Assembly: GCF_032852305.1 (NCBI RefSeq)
Contig: NZ_CP136594.1
Span: forward strand, 3,137,501 to 3,201,500
Direction: 5' to 3'
DNA from: Parasphingorhabdus sp. SCSIO 66989
Lineage (GTDB): Bacteria; Pseudomonadota; Alphaproteobacteria; Sphingomonadales; Sphingomonadaceae
DNA: 64,000 nucleotides
Position numbers and translations under genes: made by a program. Of this stretch, positions 9,542 to 17,626 are shown one piece after another. Under the pieces are notes generated by a model. It was not told the DNA's origin. It ran no database searches and saw only the letters and a program-made list of their open reading frames with translations. Every line of letters starts with the position of its first letter. Within the stretch, counting starts at the first letter, position 1.

Positions 9542-10276
9542 GTGGCTCACAGATTGAGAACGGCATTTATGGGAGGCGCACTCGCCATTGGCGTGATTGC
9601 TGCCATGCCGTCTGTCGTCCTTGCATCTGGTAATGGCTTCAACGCGAAACCCGTATCTCTGAGCGCCCTTGGCGGTATCGGCTCCTTTACCCCGGCCTCG
9701 ATTGACAAAAATCTCGTATCCTCGCTCAAGCTCAGCGAATTGCGCGCCAGTAGCGATTTCCGCTTCACCCCTGCGGCTGAAGATGGGGTTGGCAAACGCG
9801 CTGTCACTGTCGCCGCGCGTGTTCGCGATGAATCAGCGAAAGCGATCACTATTCGCAATGCCATTGGTCCGGTCGGCAAAGGGGCCGCACCGATCAAGAT
9901 TACGCCGACCAGCTATAGTCTCGGTGTTGCCAAGGGCTGGCAGAGATTTGCTTTACCCGAATCGGTCAAGAAGCTTGATGTGCCTGATCTCGCCGAGATG
10001 GGCACCGCGCCTAATCGTCTCGAGCGCGCCGAGAAGCCGAGCCGTTTCAGCAGCCGGGTTGATCTCGACTCAAAAGCGCAGCTGGGCCGTGCTCCGCGTA
10101 CCTTTGAAGGCGAGAATGCCTATTCGGTCGATGTTGGCGGCAGCTACAGGTTGAGCAACAATCTCGATGTCACCGCCGGCGTCCGCCTGCGTGACGAGCG
10201 TGACCGTCTGTCACCGCTCAACAGCAAGCAGATGGACAGCCAGGCCGTTTATGTCGGAACCCAGTTCCGCTTCTGA
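9542..10276 (+). CDS. putative outer-membrane beta-barrel-like protein
   Basis: 244 residues. The signal peptide ends near VVLASG (about residue 30). The C-terminal half contains alternating strands (AYSVDVGGSYRLSNNLDV, TAGVRLRDERDRL) and ends in YVGTQFRF. A terminal aromatic residue is the usual Bam recognition signature of outer-membrane barrels. The 735-base gene starts at GTG, with an AGGAG Shine-Dalgarno about ten bases upstream, supporting that start. It resembles conserved hypothetical envelope proteins of sphingomonads. I do not recognise a named family; only two to four strands are evident, so a periplasmic protein remains possible. Confidence 0.6.
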   Translation: MAHRLRTAFMGGALAIGVIAAMPSVVLASGNGFNAKPVSLSALGGIGSFTPASIDKNLVSSLKLSELRASSDFRFTPAAEDGVGKRAVTVAARVRDESAKAITIRNAIGPVGKGAAPIKITPTSYSLGVAKGWQRFALPESVKKLDVPDLAEMGTAPNRLERAEKPSRFSSRVDLDSKAQLGRAPRTFEGENAYSVDVGGSYRLSNNLDVTAGVRLRDERDRLSPLNSKQMDSQAVYVGTQFRF

Positions 10277-10295
10277 TCAGTCGGCGCTTATCGCG

Positions 10296-10856
10296 TCATC
10301 TTTCCGATAGTCCATCAATCGCCCCCCAACCATCGCAAAATGGAGCTATGCGTGCCCAATTGTCTCGCGTGACACCTCCCAGCGCATAGACCGGACAGCG
10401 ACGATGCCGCGCCAATGCGGCAAAGCGCATCGGCCCAAGGCTGGTACCACCGGCGTGGCTGCGCGTGGGATAGACAGGCGAGAGAAACACACCATCGGCA
10501 CCCCGTCGCGCCGCCATGGTCAGTTCCATGCTGTTATGCGCGGTGGCGAGCCATAATCCGCTGCGCTGCGATGGCGGACCCGCGCTGGAGCCGTAGCAGC
10601 CATCGGCGTGCAGCACCCGTGCTGTCACGGCGTCGCCGGACCAGAGCCAGATATGGTCGCGGCGCGCATGTCGGCGCATCAGCTTAGCAAACATCCCACA
10701 CCGTTCCTGCTCTGGCAGATGATAATGACGAAACACCACCCCGCTGCCCGGCGGAAGGCCAGCAATAGCCTTGTCCAGCACATCAGCATTGCGTGCATCG
10801 GTAAACAGCCACAGCGATGGTAGGCCGAAATCAGAGAATGACTGGAAAGGCGGCAT
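10296..10856 (-). CDS. thiamine phosphate synthase/TenI-like protein
   Basis: 186 residues, a TIM-barrel protein of the ThiE/TenI superfamily. It has TAHNSMELTMAARRGADGVF followed by LSPVYPTRSHAGGTSLGP, the conserved ThiE/TenI phosphate-binding and substrate loop, and PVYALGGVTRDN near the end. ThiE couples HMP-PP and thiazole phosphate, while TenI is a thiazole aromatase. The first third is divergent from true ThiE (no clear QLR and D/K residues), so it may be a TenI-type or orphan enzyme. It diverges from the YggS gene with only 23 bases between start codons. Confidence 0.75.
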   Translation of the reverse strand: MPPFQSFSDFGLPSLWLFTDARNADVLDKAIAGLPPGSGVVFRHYHLPEQERCGMFAKLMRRHARRDHIWLWSGDAVTARVLHADGCYGSSAGPPSQRSGLWLATAHNSMELTMAARRGADGVFLSPVYPTRSHAGGTSLGPMRFAALARHRRCPVYALGGVTRDNWARIAPFCDGWGAIDGLSER

Positions 10857-10879
10857 GGCGCTGCTTATAGGGTCTCAGC

Positions 10880-11563
10880 ATGAGCGAACACAATGATAAC
10901 AACAGCCCGGCGCAGCGGCTCGCAACTGTTCAAGCCGATATCGCCGCCGCCTGTAAACGCGCCAATCGCGTCGAGACACCGCCAACACTGATCGCGGTGA
11001 GCAAGACCCATGCGGCGGAGGCAATTGCTCCGGTGATTGCGCTGGGCCATCGGGATTTTGGCGAAAACCGGGTGCAGGAAGCGCAAGGTAAATGGCCTAC
11101 GCTGCGCGAGCAGTATCATGATGTGCGGCTGCATATGATTGGCCAATTGCAATCCAATAAAGCCGCAGATGCGGTTGCGCTGTTTGACATGATTCATTCG
11201 CTCGATCGACCGTCGCTGGCCAAGGCGCTGGCCAAGGCGATGGCGGATCAGGGCAAGCAGGTGCCGTGCCTGATCCAGGTGAATATTGGCGATGAGGAGC
11301 AGAAAGGCGGCTGCGCGGTCAGCGATATCGGCGCGCTACTCGAAACCGCCAAAGGCCACAAAATCCCGGCGATAGGGCTAATGTGCATACCCCCTGCCGA
11401 TCTGGAACCGGCGCCCTATTTCGCTCTGCTCGACAAGCTGGCCAATGATCATGGCCTTACCGAGCGTTCGATGGGCATGTCGGGCGATTATGTCACCGCC
11501 ACCGAGATCGGATCGACTATGCTTCGCGTTGGCAGCGCGTTATTCGGGCCGCGCGGCGGTTGA
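10880..11563 (+). CDS. YggS/PROSC family pyridoxal-phosphate homeostasis protein
   Basis: 227 residues. It is a single-domain alanine-racemase-fold protein that binds PLP through the Lys in LIAVSKTH (about residue 42) and buffers intracellular PLP. GHRDFGENRVQEAQGKW and LHMIGQLQSNKAADAV are family signatures, and SMGMSGDYVTATEIGSTMLRVG closes the barrel. It has no known catalytic activity. The start is 23 bases from the divergent ThiE-like start, so its promoter must lie partly within that gene. Confidence 0.93.
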   Translation: MSEHNDNNSPAQRLATVQADIAAACKRANRVETPPTLIAVSKTHAAEAIAPVIALGHRDFGENRVQEAQGKWPTLREQYHDVRLHMIGQLQSNKAADAVALFDMIHSLDRPSLAKALAKAMADQGKQVPCLIQVNIGDEEQKGGCAVSDIGALLETAKGHKIPAIGLMCIPPADLEPAPYFALLDKLANDHGLTERSMGMSGDYVTATEIGSTMLRVGSALFGPRGG

Positions 11564-13405
11564 TCAGCTCTGTGGCGGCTTGTCCTGCTCGCGTGATGCT
11601 TTGCGTTCTTCTGGGCTATCCGGTTTGATAAAGCTGATAATCTGATCACCCAGCTCAATCACCGGACGCGCTTGTGCCGAGAAGAACAGCAGCTTCTGAT
11701 TGGGTTTCAGAATAGCCACCGGCTCTTCATCCTCCTCAAGATTTTCGCGAAAATCTTCATAGGTGAATTTCTCGGTCAGCCGGGTGCGGCTGAACACCCA
11801 GCCATCGCGGGCGCGGTCGACCAGATTGCCATAGCTGGTCGCATTTTCGAGTAAGATTCGTCCGCGTGATGATCGCTCTCCATTGCCGTCAGCAGTGCTG
11901 TCGACACTAACCGCGCTGATATGGTCATAGCCAACCTCCGGACCCAGGTCGGAACTGAGCAACTGGTTATAGCTGTCATTATCGGTAGCAACGATGAGGT
12001 GCTGATAGGCACCGAGATCAACCATATCATCGAGCGCCTCATCCAATATATCGCCATTATGGATATCGAGCTCGCGCTGCCGCGCGCCACGTAAGGCAAA
12101 ATAGCTGGTGTCAGAAATCGTGACCGGGATTTCGAGCGATTTGAGAAACGCACCCAGCTCCAATGTCCAGCGATTGGCGCCGACCAGCATCACGCCCTTG
12201 CCATCGCCCTCTTCTATGCCCAGACGCTGCGCCACCCAGCGGGCGGAAAAGCCATGCGCAAAGATGGTAGCAATCACCACGCCAAAGCTGAGCGCCACCA
12301 GCGCTTCGGCATCTTCATAACCGCTATTGACCAGCCGCTTGGCGAACAGCCCGGTAATCGCCACCGCGACAATACCGCGCGGCGCGATCCAGCCGATAAA
12401 CACCTGCTCGCGCCAAGGGACCGAGCTGAACAAGAGGCTGGTCCAGACAGTCAGCGGACGCACCACGAACAGCAGCACCAGCAGGAACAGGATGAACTGG
12501 ATCTGGAACTTCTCCACTGTCGCCCAATCGAGTTGCGCCGACAAGAGGATGAACACGCCCGAGATCAGCAGCACCGACAGGTCTTCCTTGAAGCGGTGCA
12601 GCGCGCGGCTGGAATAATATTCGCGATTGGCCATCACCACACCCATGATGGTGACGGTGATCAGGCCGGTTTCGTGCATGATCAGATCGGCGAGCACGAA
12701 GCCGAGAATGACGACGATCAGCAGAATCGGTGCCTTGAGATATTCCGGTACATAGCCGCGCGGGAACAGCCAGGTCATACCATAACCCAGAGCGCCGCCG
12801 ATCAACCCGGCGAGGAAGCTTGCACCCAGCACATCAAAGGCGACATTGGCCATCGCCCCGCCCTTGTCATAGGTAATATAGGCATAGATACCGACCGCGA
12901 GCAGTGCGCCAATGGGATCGTTAACGATGCCCTCCCATTTCAGCGTGTCACGCACCCGCGCCCCAACACGCAAATTGCGCAGCATCGGCCCGATTACCGT
13001 TGGCCCGGTGACCACCAATATGCCGCCAAACAGTGCCGCCACCGGCAAGGACAGCCCGGCAATATAATAGGCCGCTGCCGTGCCCAGTGCCCAGCCGACG
13101 GGCACGCCGATAAACACAAGCCGCGACACCGCCCATCCGGCGACGCGCAAATCCTTGAAGTTGAGGCTTAACCCGCCTTCAAACAGGATCACCGCCACCG
13201 CCAGCTTGACGATAGGGTCGAGCAGCGCGCCGAAATCATTTTCCGGGCGGATTATGCCGAGTACGGGCCCGGCGATAATGCCGACGATCAGCATCAGCGC
13301 GATGGCCGGACGGCCGGTGCGCCAGGCGACCCATTGCGCGCCAATGCCCAGTGCGCCGATCAGCGCAATTTTGACCATCAGCGAATCGATAATTTCAAAT
13401 GCCAT
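11564..13405 (-). CDS. Na+/H+ antiporter (CPA family) with C-terminal TrkA-like regulatory part
   Basis: 613 residues. About 12 transmembrane helices occupy residues 1-400 and carry antiporter-like features: VILFEGGLSL, VVTGPTVIGPMLRN and EGIVNDPIGALLA (the ND ion-binding motif). They are followed by a soluble region with a degenerate Rossmann RCK/TrkA-N fold (VMLVGANRWTLELGAFLK, HLIVATDNDSYNQLLS) and a C-terminal domain ending in a charged tail. This layout matches NhaP/KefB-like cation:proton antiporters that exchange Na+ or K+ for protons at the inner membrane. The gene converges with yggS and leaves no intergenic space. Ion specificity cannot be read from sequence. Confidence 0.9.
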   Translation of the reverse strand: MAFEIIDSLMVKIALIGALGIGAQWVAWRTGRPAIALMLIVGIIAGPVLGIIRPENDFGALLDPIVKLAVAVILFEGGLSLNFKDLRVAGWAVSRLVFIGVPVGWALGTAAAYYIAGLSLPVAALFGGILVVTGPTVIGPMLRNLRVGARVRDTLKWEGIVNDPIGALLAVGIYAYITYDKGGAMANVAFDVLGASFLAGLIGGALGYGMTWLFPRGYVPEYLKAPILLIVVILGFVLADLIMHETGLITVTIMGVVMANREYYSSRALHRFKEDLSVLLISGVFILLSAQLDWATVEKFQIQFILFLLVLLFVVRPLTVWTSLLFSSVPWREQVFIGWIAPRGIVAVAITGLFAKRLVNSGYEDAEALVALSFGVVIATIFAHGFSARWVAQRLGIEEGDGKGVMLVGANRWTLELGAFLKSLEIPVTISDTSYFALRGARQRELDIHNGDILDEALDDMVDLGAYQHLIVATDNDSYNQLLSSDLGPEVGYDHISAVSVDSTADGNGERSSRGRILLENATSYGNLVDRARDGWVFSRTRLTEKFTYEDFRENLEEDEEPVAILKPNQKLLFFSAQARPVIELGDQIISFIKPDSPEERKASREQDKPPQS

Positions 13406-13509
13406 CAGGCTTTATACTCATTGGGGAAACGATCAGAACAACAGGCCGCATACACTTTGCCTGGCAAAGCGCATAGGGGAGACATGTTATCTCTGGTAAG
13501 GTCGGAAGC

Positions 13510-13995
13510 CTAGCCTAGCTTGGCAAAGGCTGCTTTCAAACGCTCCGATGCTGATGGTCCCGGGATCATGGTGACATCCTTGAGTGTCAGCTTTTTGCCC
13601 GCTCCGTTGGTGACTTTAACCTCGGCGACGGCTTCCCTGCTATCACGCTCAGCGACAAAGGACGGCGCGCCGCGATCACCGAACACCCATTTATTGCCCC
13701 ATTGCGAGAGCGCGACCAATATCGTCAGCAATTCCTCACCCGCGGGCAAAAGCGAATAGACAAGACGGCGGCCATCCTCAGGATGCGGGTCGCGCGCCAA
13801 TATGTCTTTGGCGACAAGATGATTGAGCCGGTCGGTCAGGGTATTTTTCGGGATATCCAGATTGCGGTAAAAGCCGTCAAAAGTCTGAACGCCGAAAAGC
13901 GCCTCGCGCATGATCAGCAAGGTCCAGGGATCACCCAATATATCGAGCGACTGGGCGATGCCGCATTCCATCTGATCAAAACTTTTCCGGCGCAT
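13510..13995 (-). CDS. HxlR-family transcriptional regulator
   Basis: 161 residues. The winged helix-turn-helix is typical of HxlR: CGIAQSLDILGDPWTLLIMR at about 11-30, FDGFYRNLDIPKNTLTDRL for the recognition helix, and EDGRRLVYSLLPAG for the wing. A C-terminal extension of about 60 residues follows. These are small DNA-binding repressors or activators that often sense redox or aldehyde stress through the N-terminal Cys (Cys11). A perfect 5-7-5 palindrome at 14027-14043 lies upstream of its start, and a related one lies before the adjacent alcohol dehydrogenase, suggesting control of both. Confidence 0.9.
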   Translation of the reverse strand: MRRKSFDQMECGIAQSLDILGDPWTLLIMREALFGVQTFDGFYRNLDIPKNTLTDRLNHLVAKDILARDPHPEDGRRLVYSLLPAGEELLTILVALSQWGNKWVFGDRGAPSFVAERDSREAVAEVKVTNGAGKKLTLKDVTMIPGPSASERLKAAFAKLG

Positions 13996-14026
13996 ATCTG
14001 TCCCTGCTATCCTGCCAAGCGGCTAT

Positions 14027-14043
14027 GGTTCGATTATTGAACC
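14027..14043. promoter_or_regulatory. candidate operator upstream of hxlR-type gene
   Basis: GGTTC-GATTATT-GAACC, perfect 5-base arms around a 7-base centre, 32-48 bases upstream of the regulator start. The same GATTATT centre occurs in the palindrome at 15163-15177. Autoregulation is inferred. Confidence 0.5.
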
Positions 14044-14081
14044 GAATTAGTGCGCTTTCGTGCAGGTTTCAACGCTTTGCT

Positions 14082-15110
14082 CTAGTGCAGCCCCTGTTCA
14101 AACAGCAGAATCGGCTTGTGGCTGGGCATCGCAAGGCGTTCGGGTGCATCGTCCAGCGCGACAATCTCGGATTCCACAAGGCGGGGGTTGATCATGTTCG
14201 CCGCCAGATCCTCTGCGGTCTGCTCCATGAAATTGCGTGCATGGCAATATGTCGAGATGAACGTCACCCCCGATGTATGCATTGGCCCGAGCGGTAGCGG
14301 GATATTCTCAAAGAAGATGATGCAATTGTGGCAGATAGCGCCGGGTGCCGCCGAGCGCAGCGCAAATTCCAGCGGCTCCTGACCCATGCGCGCGTTGACG
14401 ATAACATCATAGGTCTCGTTCGAGCGCAGCCTCGGGTCCCATTCCAGCGCATGCGCCCCCAGCTTTTCCGCCAGCCGCAAGCGATCCAGATCATGATCAA
14501 CATAGGTGACTAGGCTGGCATCGGCCGCCAGCGCCCATTGCGCCGCATAGAGGCCATAGCCACCAAAGCTGGTGATCAGCACCTTGGCACCCGGCTTTTT
14601 GCGGATATGCGGTACTGTCGTGCTCCACGCATCGGTAAGATTGTCCCCAAGCGAGACCGCTGCCAGTGGGTCTACATTCTCGGGCAGCTTCACCAGCGAA
14701 CGCGATGCCCAGGGCACGCGGTATTTCTCCGAAAACATGCCGCCCCATTCGCCAGCATGAGGGAAACCATAGGTGGGGAGCAACGGTCCCTCATTCTGGT
14801 CGCAATGCAGCGGCAGATGGTCCTTACACGGCCCACAGGTGCCACAACTGCGGTGATAGGGCACAGAGACGATATCACCGATTTCAAAGCCATGCACAGC
14901 ATCGCCCATATCGACGACCCGGGCGATGGACTCATGACCGAGCGAAAATGGCGGCTGGAACGGGCTCAATCCCATAATCACCGCGAAATCAACGTCGCAG
15001 GTCGTGGCGGCGATGGTTGAGACCAGCACCTCATGGTCGGCTTGAACTGTGGGTTCGGGCACATCATGCCAGACAAGGGTTCTCGGGCCTTCATAATAAA
15101 GCTGACGCAT
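14082..15110 (-). CDS. zinc-dependent alcohol dehydrogenase, medium-chain family
   Basis: 342 residues. The GroES-like domain has a catalytic zinc set: Cys in TTCDVD (about 38), the GHE pair, and a later ligand. The structural zinc loop CGTCGPCKDHLPLHC supplies four cysteines. The Rossmann domain (VLITSFGGYGLYAAQWA) has a G-x-G-x-x-A-like pattern for NAD(P). MDR enzymes oxidise alcohols or reduce aldehydes in the cytoplasm. The gene has its own upstream palindrome (15163-15177) resembling the one before the neighbouring HxlR gene. Substrate unknown. Confidence 0.88.
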   Translation of the reverse strand: MRQLYYEGPRTLVWHDVPEPTVQADHEVLVSTIAATTCDVDFAVIMGLSPFQPPFSLGHESIARVVDMGDAVHGFEIGDIVSVPYHRSCGTCGPCKDHLPLHCDQNEGPLLPTYGFPHAGEWGGMFSEKYRVPWASRSLVKLPENVDPLAAVSLGDNLTDAWSTTVPHIRKKPGAKVLITSFGGYGLYAAQWALAADASLVTYVDHDLDRLRLAEKLGAHALEWDPRLRSNETYDVIVNARMGQEPLEFALRSAAPGAICHNCIIFFENIPLPLGPMHTSGVTFISTYCHARNFMEQTAEDLAANMINPRLVESEIVALDDAPERLAMPSHKPILLFEQGLH

Positions 15111-15162
15111 AGATGCTCCTCAAGGCCCCGGTAAAGGCCAATGCTGGTGAACGATAATTTAG

Positions 15163-15177
15163 GTCTGATTATTAGAC
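15163..15177. promoter_or_regulatory. candidate HxlR operator upstream of alcohol dehydrogenase
   Basis: GTCT-GATTATT-AGAC, 4-base arms around the same GATTATT centre as the palindrome at 14027-14043. Flanking TTTAG and TAAA extend the symmetry imperfectly. It ends 53 bases before the dehydrogenase start. The rest of the 255-base gap 15111-15365 shows no gene. Confidence 0.45.
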
Positions 15178-15365
15178 TAAATGATTCGGTCGTATAATAC
15201 AACTGATAATCCTCGGCTATTGCCGCAGGCGAGCCGCGCACCCAAAGTCGAAAGATAGATTGCGTCTATGGTGCTGATTTACGGGTTACAAAATGCCCGC
15301 AAGCGATTAAGCATAGCGACAATGTTTGGCATATAAGTTCGACCCGAAATCCGGGCGGAGGAAAA

Positions 15366-16178
15366 ATGGACAAGACGATTTTGATAGCTTCCGATCTCAC
15401 CGCACGCAGCGATCGCCCGTTTTTACGTGCCGCGTTGCTGGCCGAGGAATGGGACGCCAAGCGGGCGGTGCTGTTCGCCAATTCGGACAAGTCGCGCGTT
15501 GATCAGGACAGCGTCGAGCATCAGCTACGGCGCAACTATGGCGAGGATATGGATGCGGTGTCCGTTGTCGTCGCGCATGGCAAGGTGCCCGAGACGATCG
15601 CCAAGACCGCACGCGGCCTGGAAGCGGACATAATCGTTGTCGGCGCCGCACGGCACAATAATGTCACCGATTTCTTCCTCGGCACCGCTGTGGATTATGT
15701 CGTGCGTCAGGCCGAGGCACCCGTGCTAGTGGTCAAGGAACGCGCGCACCATCCTTATGAGAAGGTCATGGTCGCGGTGGATTTCTCGGCATCTTCGAAA
15801 AACGCGGTGCATACCGCGCTTACCATGTTCCCCAAGGCGCATATCACCATCGCCCATGCTTTTCATGTCGCCTATTCGGCTTGGTTGAAATCCGAAGGTG
15901 TAGCCCAGGAAATGCGCGGCGAGGCGGAAAAGGGCATGGAAGATTTCATCAACGATCTGGCCCTTGGCGAAACCGACACTGCGCGCATCACCACCGCCGT
16001 CCTCGAAGGCAATCTGCATCAGAGCATTTACGATATGCTGCTGAAACAGGATATGGACCTGCTGGTGCTCGGCACTCATGGCCGTTCGGGCTTCACCCAG
16101 GCCACGATCGGCAGCCGCGCCAGCGAAATGCTGGGCTGGGCGCCGACTGATGTGCTGATGATCCGCGAGCAGAAGTAA
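15366..16178 (+). CDS. universal stress protein, tandem UspA domains
   Basis: 270 residues with two Usp domains (about 1-130 and 131-268). The second ends in VLGTHGRSGFTQATIGSRAS, which follows the ATP-binding pattern G-x2-G-x9-G-S. The first has VGAARHNNVTDFFLGT, where the glycines are degraded, so probably only the second half binds nucleotide. These proteins are cytoplasmic and induced by starvation or other stress. GGAGG six bases ahead of the ATG is a strong ribosome binding site. The gene is followed by sbtA-sbtB in the same direction after about 140 bases. Confidence 0.92.
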   Translation: MDKTILIASDLTARSDRPFLRAALLAEEWDAKRAVLFANSDKSRVDQDSVEHQLRRNYGEDMDAVSVVVAHGKVPETIAKTARGLEADIIVVGAARHNNVTDFFLGTAVDYVVRQAEAPVLVVKERAHHPYEKVMVAVDFSASSKNAVHTALTMFPKAHITIAHAFHVAYSAWLKSEGVAQEMRGEAEKGMEDFINDLALGETDTARITTAVLEGNLHQSIYDMLLKQDMDLLVLGTHGRSGFTQATIGSRASEMLGWAPTDVLMIREQK

Positions 16179-16321
16179 CAAACGGTTTTGCTCTGACTCG
16201 CAGCAGGCGCGCCTCGGTACCTCCGCGTCAACAGGTCCGCCGCGCCGGGCCATAAAGGAACAAAATCCGCGCATAGCCTTTGATAGCATGGGCATATTGG
16301 GGACATGACCGGGGGCGTTTG

Positions 16322-17311
16322 ATGTTCGATACCGCACTTCATACATTCACCTCGCCGGTCGTGCTGTTCTTCGTGCTCGGCCTGCTGGCCGCCTTTGTGC
16401 GCTCCGATCTCGCCATTCCCGAAGCAATTGCCAAAGCGATGTCGCTTTACCTGATGGCGGCGATCGGGATTAAGGGCGGTGTGGCGGTCTCGAAATCAGG
16501 GGTTGACGCCACAGTGCTGGCGGCGCTCGGCGCGGGCACAGCTGCCGGGTTCCTGCTGCCCTTTTTTGCTTATGCAGTGCTGAAAAGCTTTGGCCGCCTT
16601 GACCGGATCAATTCCGGCGCGGTCGCGGCGCATTATGGCTCAATCAGCGTCGTAACCTTTGTCACCGCCGGGGAAATTCTCACCGGACAGGGGCGCGAAC
16701 CGGGCGGCTATATGGTCGCGGTCATGGCGATGATGGAAGCCCCCGCAATATTGAGCGGATTGCTGCTGGCGCGTGGCCTTGGCAGCCGCGATGGCGGTGC
16801 GCAAAGCACCGGCGAGATGCTGCATGAGGTGTTCACCAACTCCTCCATCGTGCTGCTGCTCGGTGCCTTTGCCATTGGCCTGATTTCGGGAGAGAGCGGC
16901 TTTGTCGCGGTCAAGCCGTTTTTTGAGGTCGGGTTCAAAGGTGTTTTGTGCCTGTTCCTGCTCGATATGGGCCTGATCGCGGCGCGCAGGATCATCGATT
17001 CCCGCGCCATCACCTGGCGTCTCACCGCGATTGCGATTTTCCTGCCGATTGTGAACGGGCTGGTCGGCACTGCGCTCGGCGTTAGTGTCGGCCTTGATGC
17101 CGGATCAGCAGCGTCACTTGGCGTTCTCTGCGCCAGCGCCAGCTATATAGCGGTGCCGGCGGCCATGCGCCTCGCCCTGCCAGAGGCCGATCCGGGGATT
17201 TACCTCACCATGTCGCTCAGCATCACTTTTCCGTTTAACGTGCTTATCAATATCGGCGTCATCAGCGCATTTGCCGCCTATCTCAGCGCTGGTGCAGGAG
17301 TAGGACCATGA
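16322..17311 (+). CDS. sbtA: SbtA-type sodium-dependent bicarbonate transporter
   Basis: 329 residues and about 10 helices. Family features include RSDLAIPEAIAKAMSLYLM, AAIGIKGGVAVSKSG, and NSGAVAAHYGSISVVTFVTA, all typical of SbtA. In cyanobacteria it imports HCO3- with Na+ at the inner membrane. The ATG at 16322 is preferred over the in-frame codon at 16280 because GGGGG precedes it. The TGA overlaps the sbtB start by four bases. No photosynthesis or RuBisCO genes are visible, so here bicarbonate would feed anaplerosis (PEP carboxylase is encoded 14 kb away) or biosynthetic carboxylases; that is inference. Confidence 0.88.
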   Translation: MFDTALHTFTSPVVLFFVLGLLAAFVRSDLAIPEAIAKAMSLYLMAAIGIKGGVAVSKSGVDATVLAALGAGTAAGFLLPFFAYAVLKSFGRLDRINSGAVAAHYGSISVVTFVTAGEILTGQGREPGGYMVAVMAMMEAPAILSGLLLARGLGSRDGGAQSTGEMLHEVFTNSSIVLLLGAFAIGLISGESGFVAVKPFFEVGFKGVLCLFLLDMGLIAARRIIDSRAITWRLTAIAIFLPIVNGLVGTALGVSVGLDAGSAASLGVLCASASYIAVPAAMRLALPEADPGIYLTMSLSITFPFNVLINIGVISAFAAYLSAGAGVGP

Positions 17312-17616
17312 TCGAAACGGTAGTGCGCAAACGTATAGAAATCCTGGCAGACAAGGCGCTGCAAAAGCGTGTCACCGATGCGATTGATCAAGTCGGTATT
17401 ACGGGCTGGACGATATTGCCGGTTACCGAAGGCAAGGGCCGCGACGGCAAATGGCGCGAGGAAAGGGTGACGGGCACGGACAAGGTGTTTGTGCTGACCA
17501 TCGCCTCTGAAGACAAGGCGATGGCGCTTGCAGAGGCCATAGCGCCGATGCTGACCAAATTCGGTTTTTTGCTGTCGATGTGGGATGTCGAGGTTATCCG
17601 GGGCGAGCGTTTTTAA
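17308..17616 (+). CDS. sbtB: PII-like SbtB regulator
   Basis: 102 residues, the size of a PII trimer subunit. ATGA overlap with sbtA shows translational coupling, and the pair is known from cyanobacteria, where SbtB binds SbtA and adenine nucleotides. The sequence has a ferredoxin-like pattern with a variable T-loop region (TEGKGRDGKWREERV at about 39-53) and no GlnB uridylylation Tyr context. This supports a regulator of the transporter rather than nitrogen signalling. The nucleotide ligand cannot be read from the sequence. Confidence 0.82.
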   Translation: MIETVVRKRIEILADKALQKRVTDAIDQVGITGWTILPVTEGKGRDGKWREERVTGTDKVFVLTIASEDKAMALAEAIAPMLTKFGFLLSMWDVEVIRGERF

Positions 17617-17626
17617 GGACCGGTGA

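Noticed and set aside
12254-13171. 305-codon plus-strand open frame opposite the antiporter
   Set aside because: Shadow of a membrane-protein gene; extremely His- and Gln-rich.
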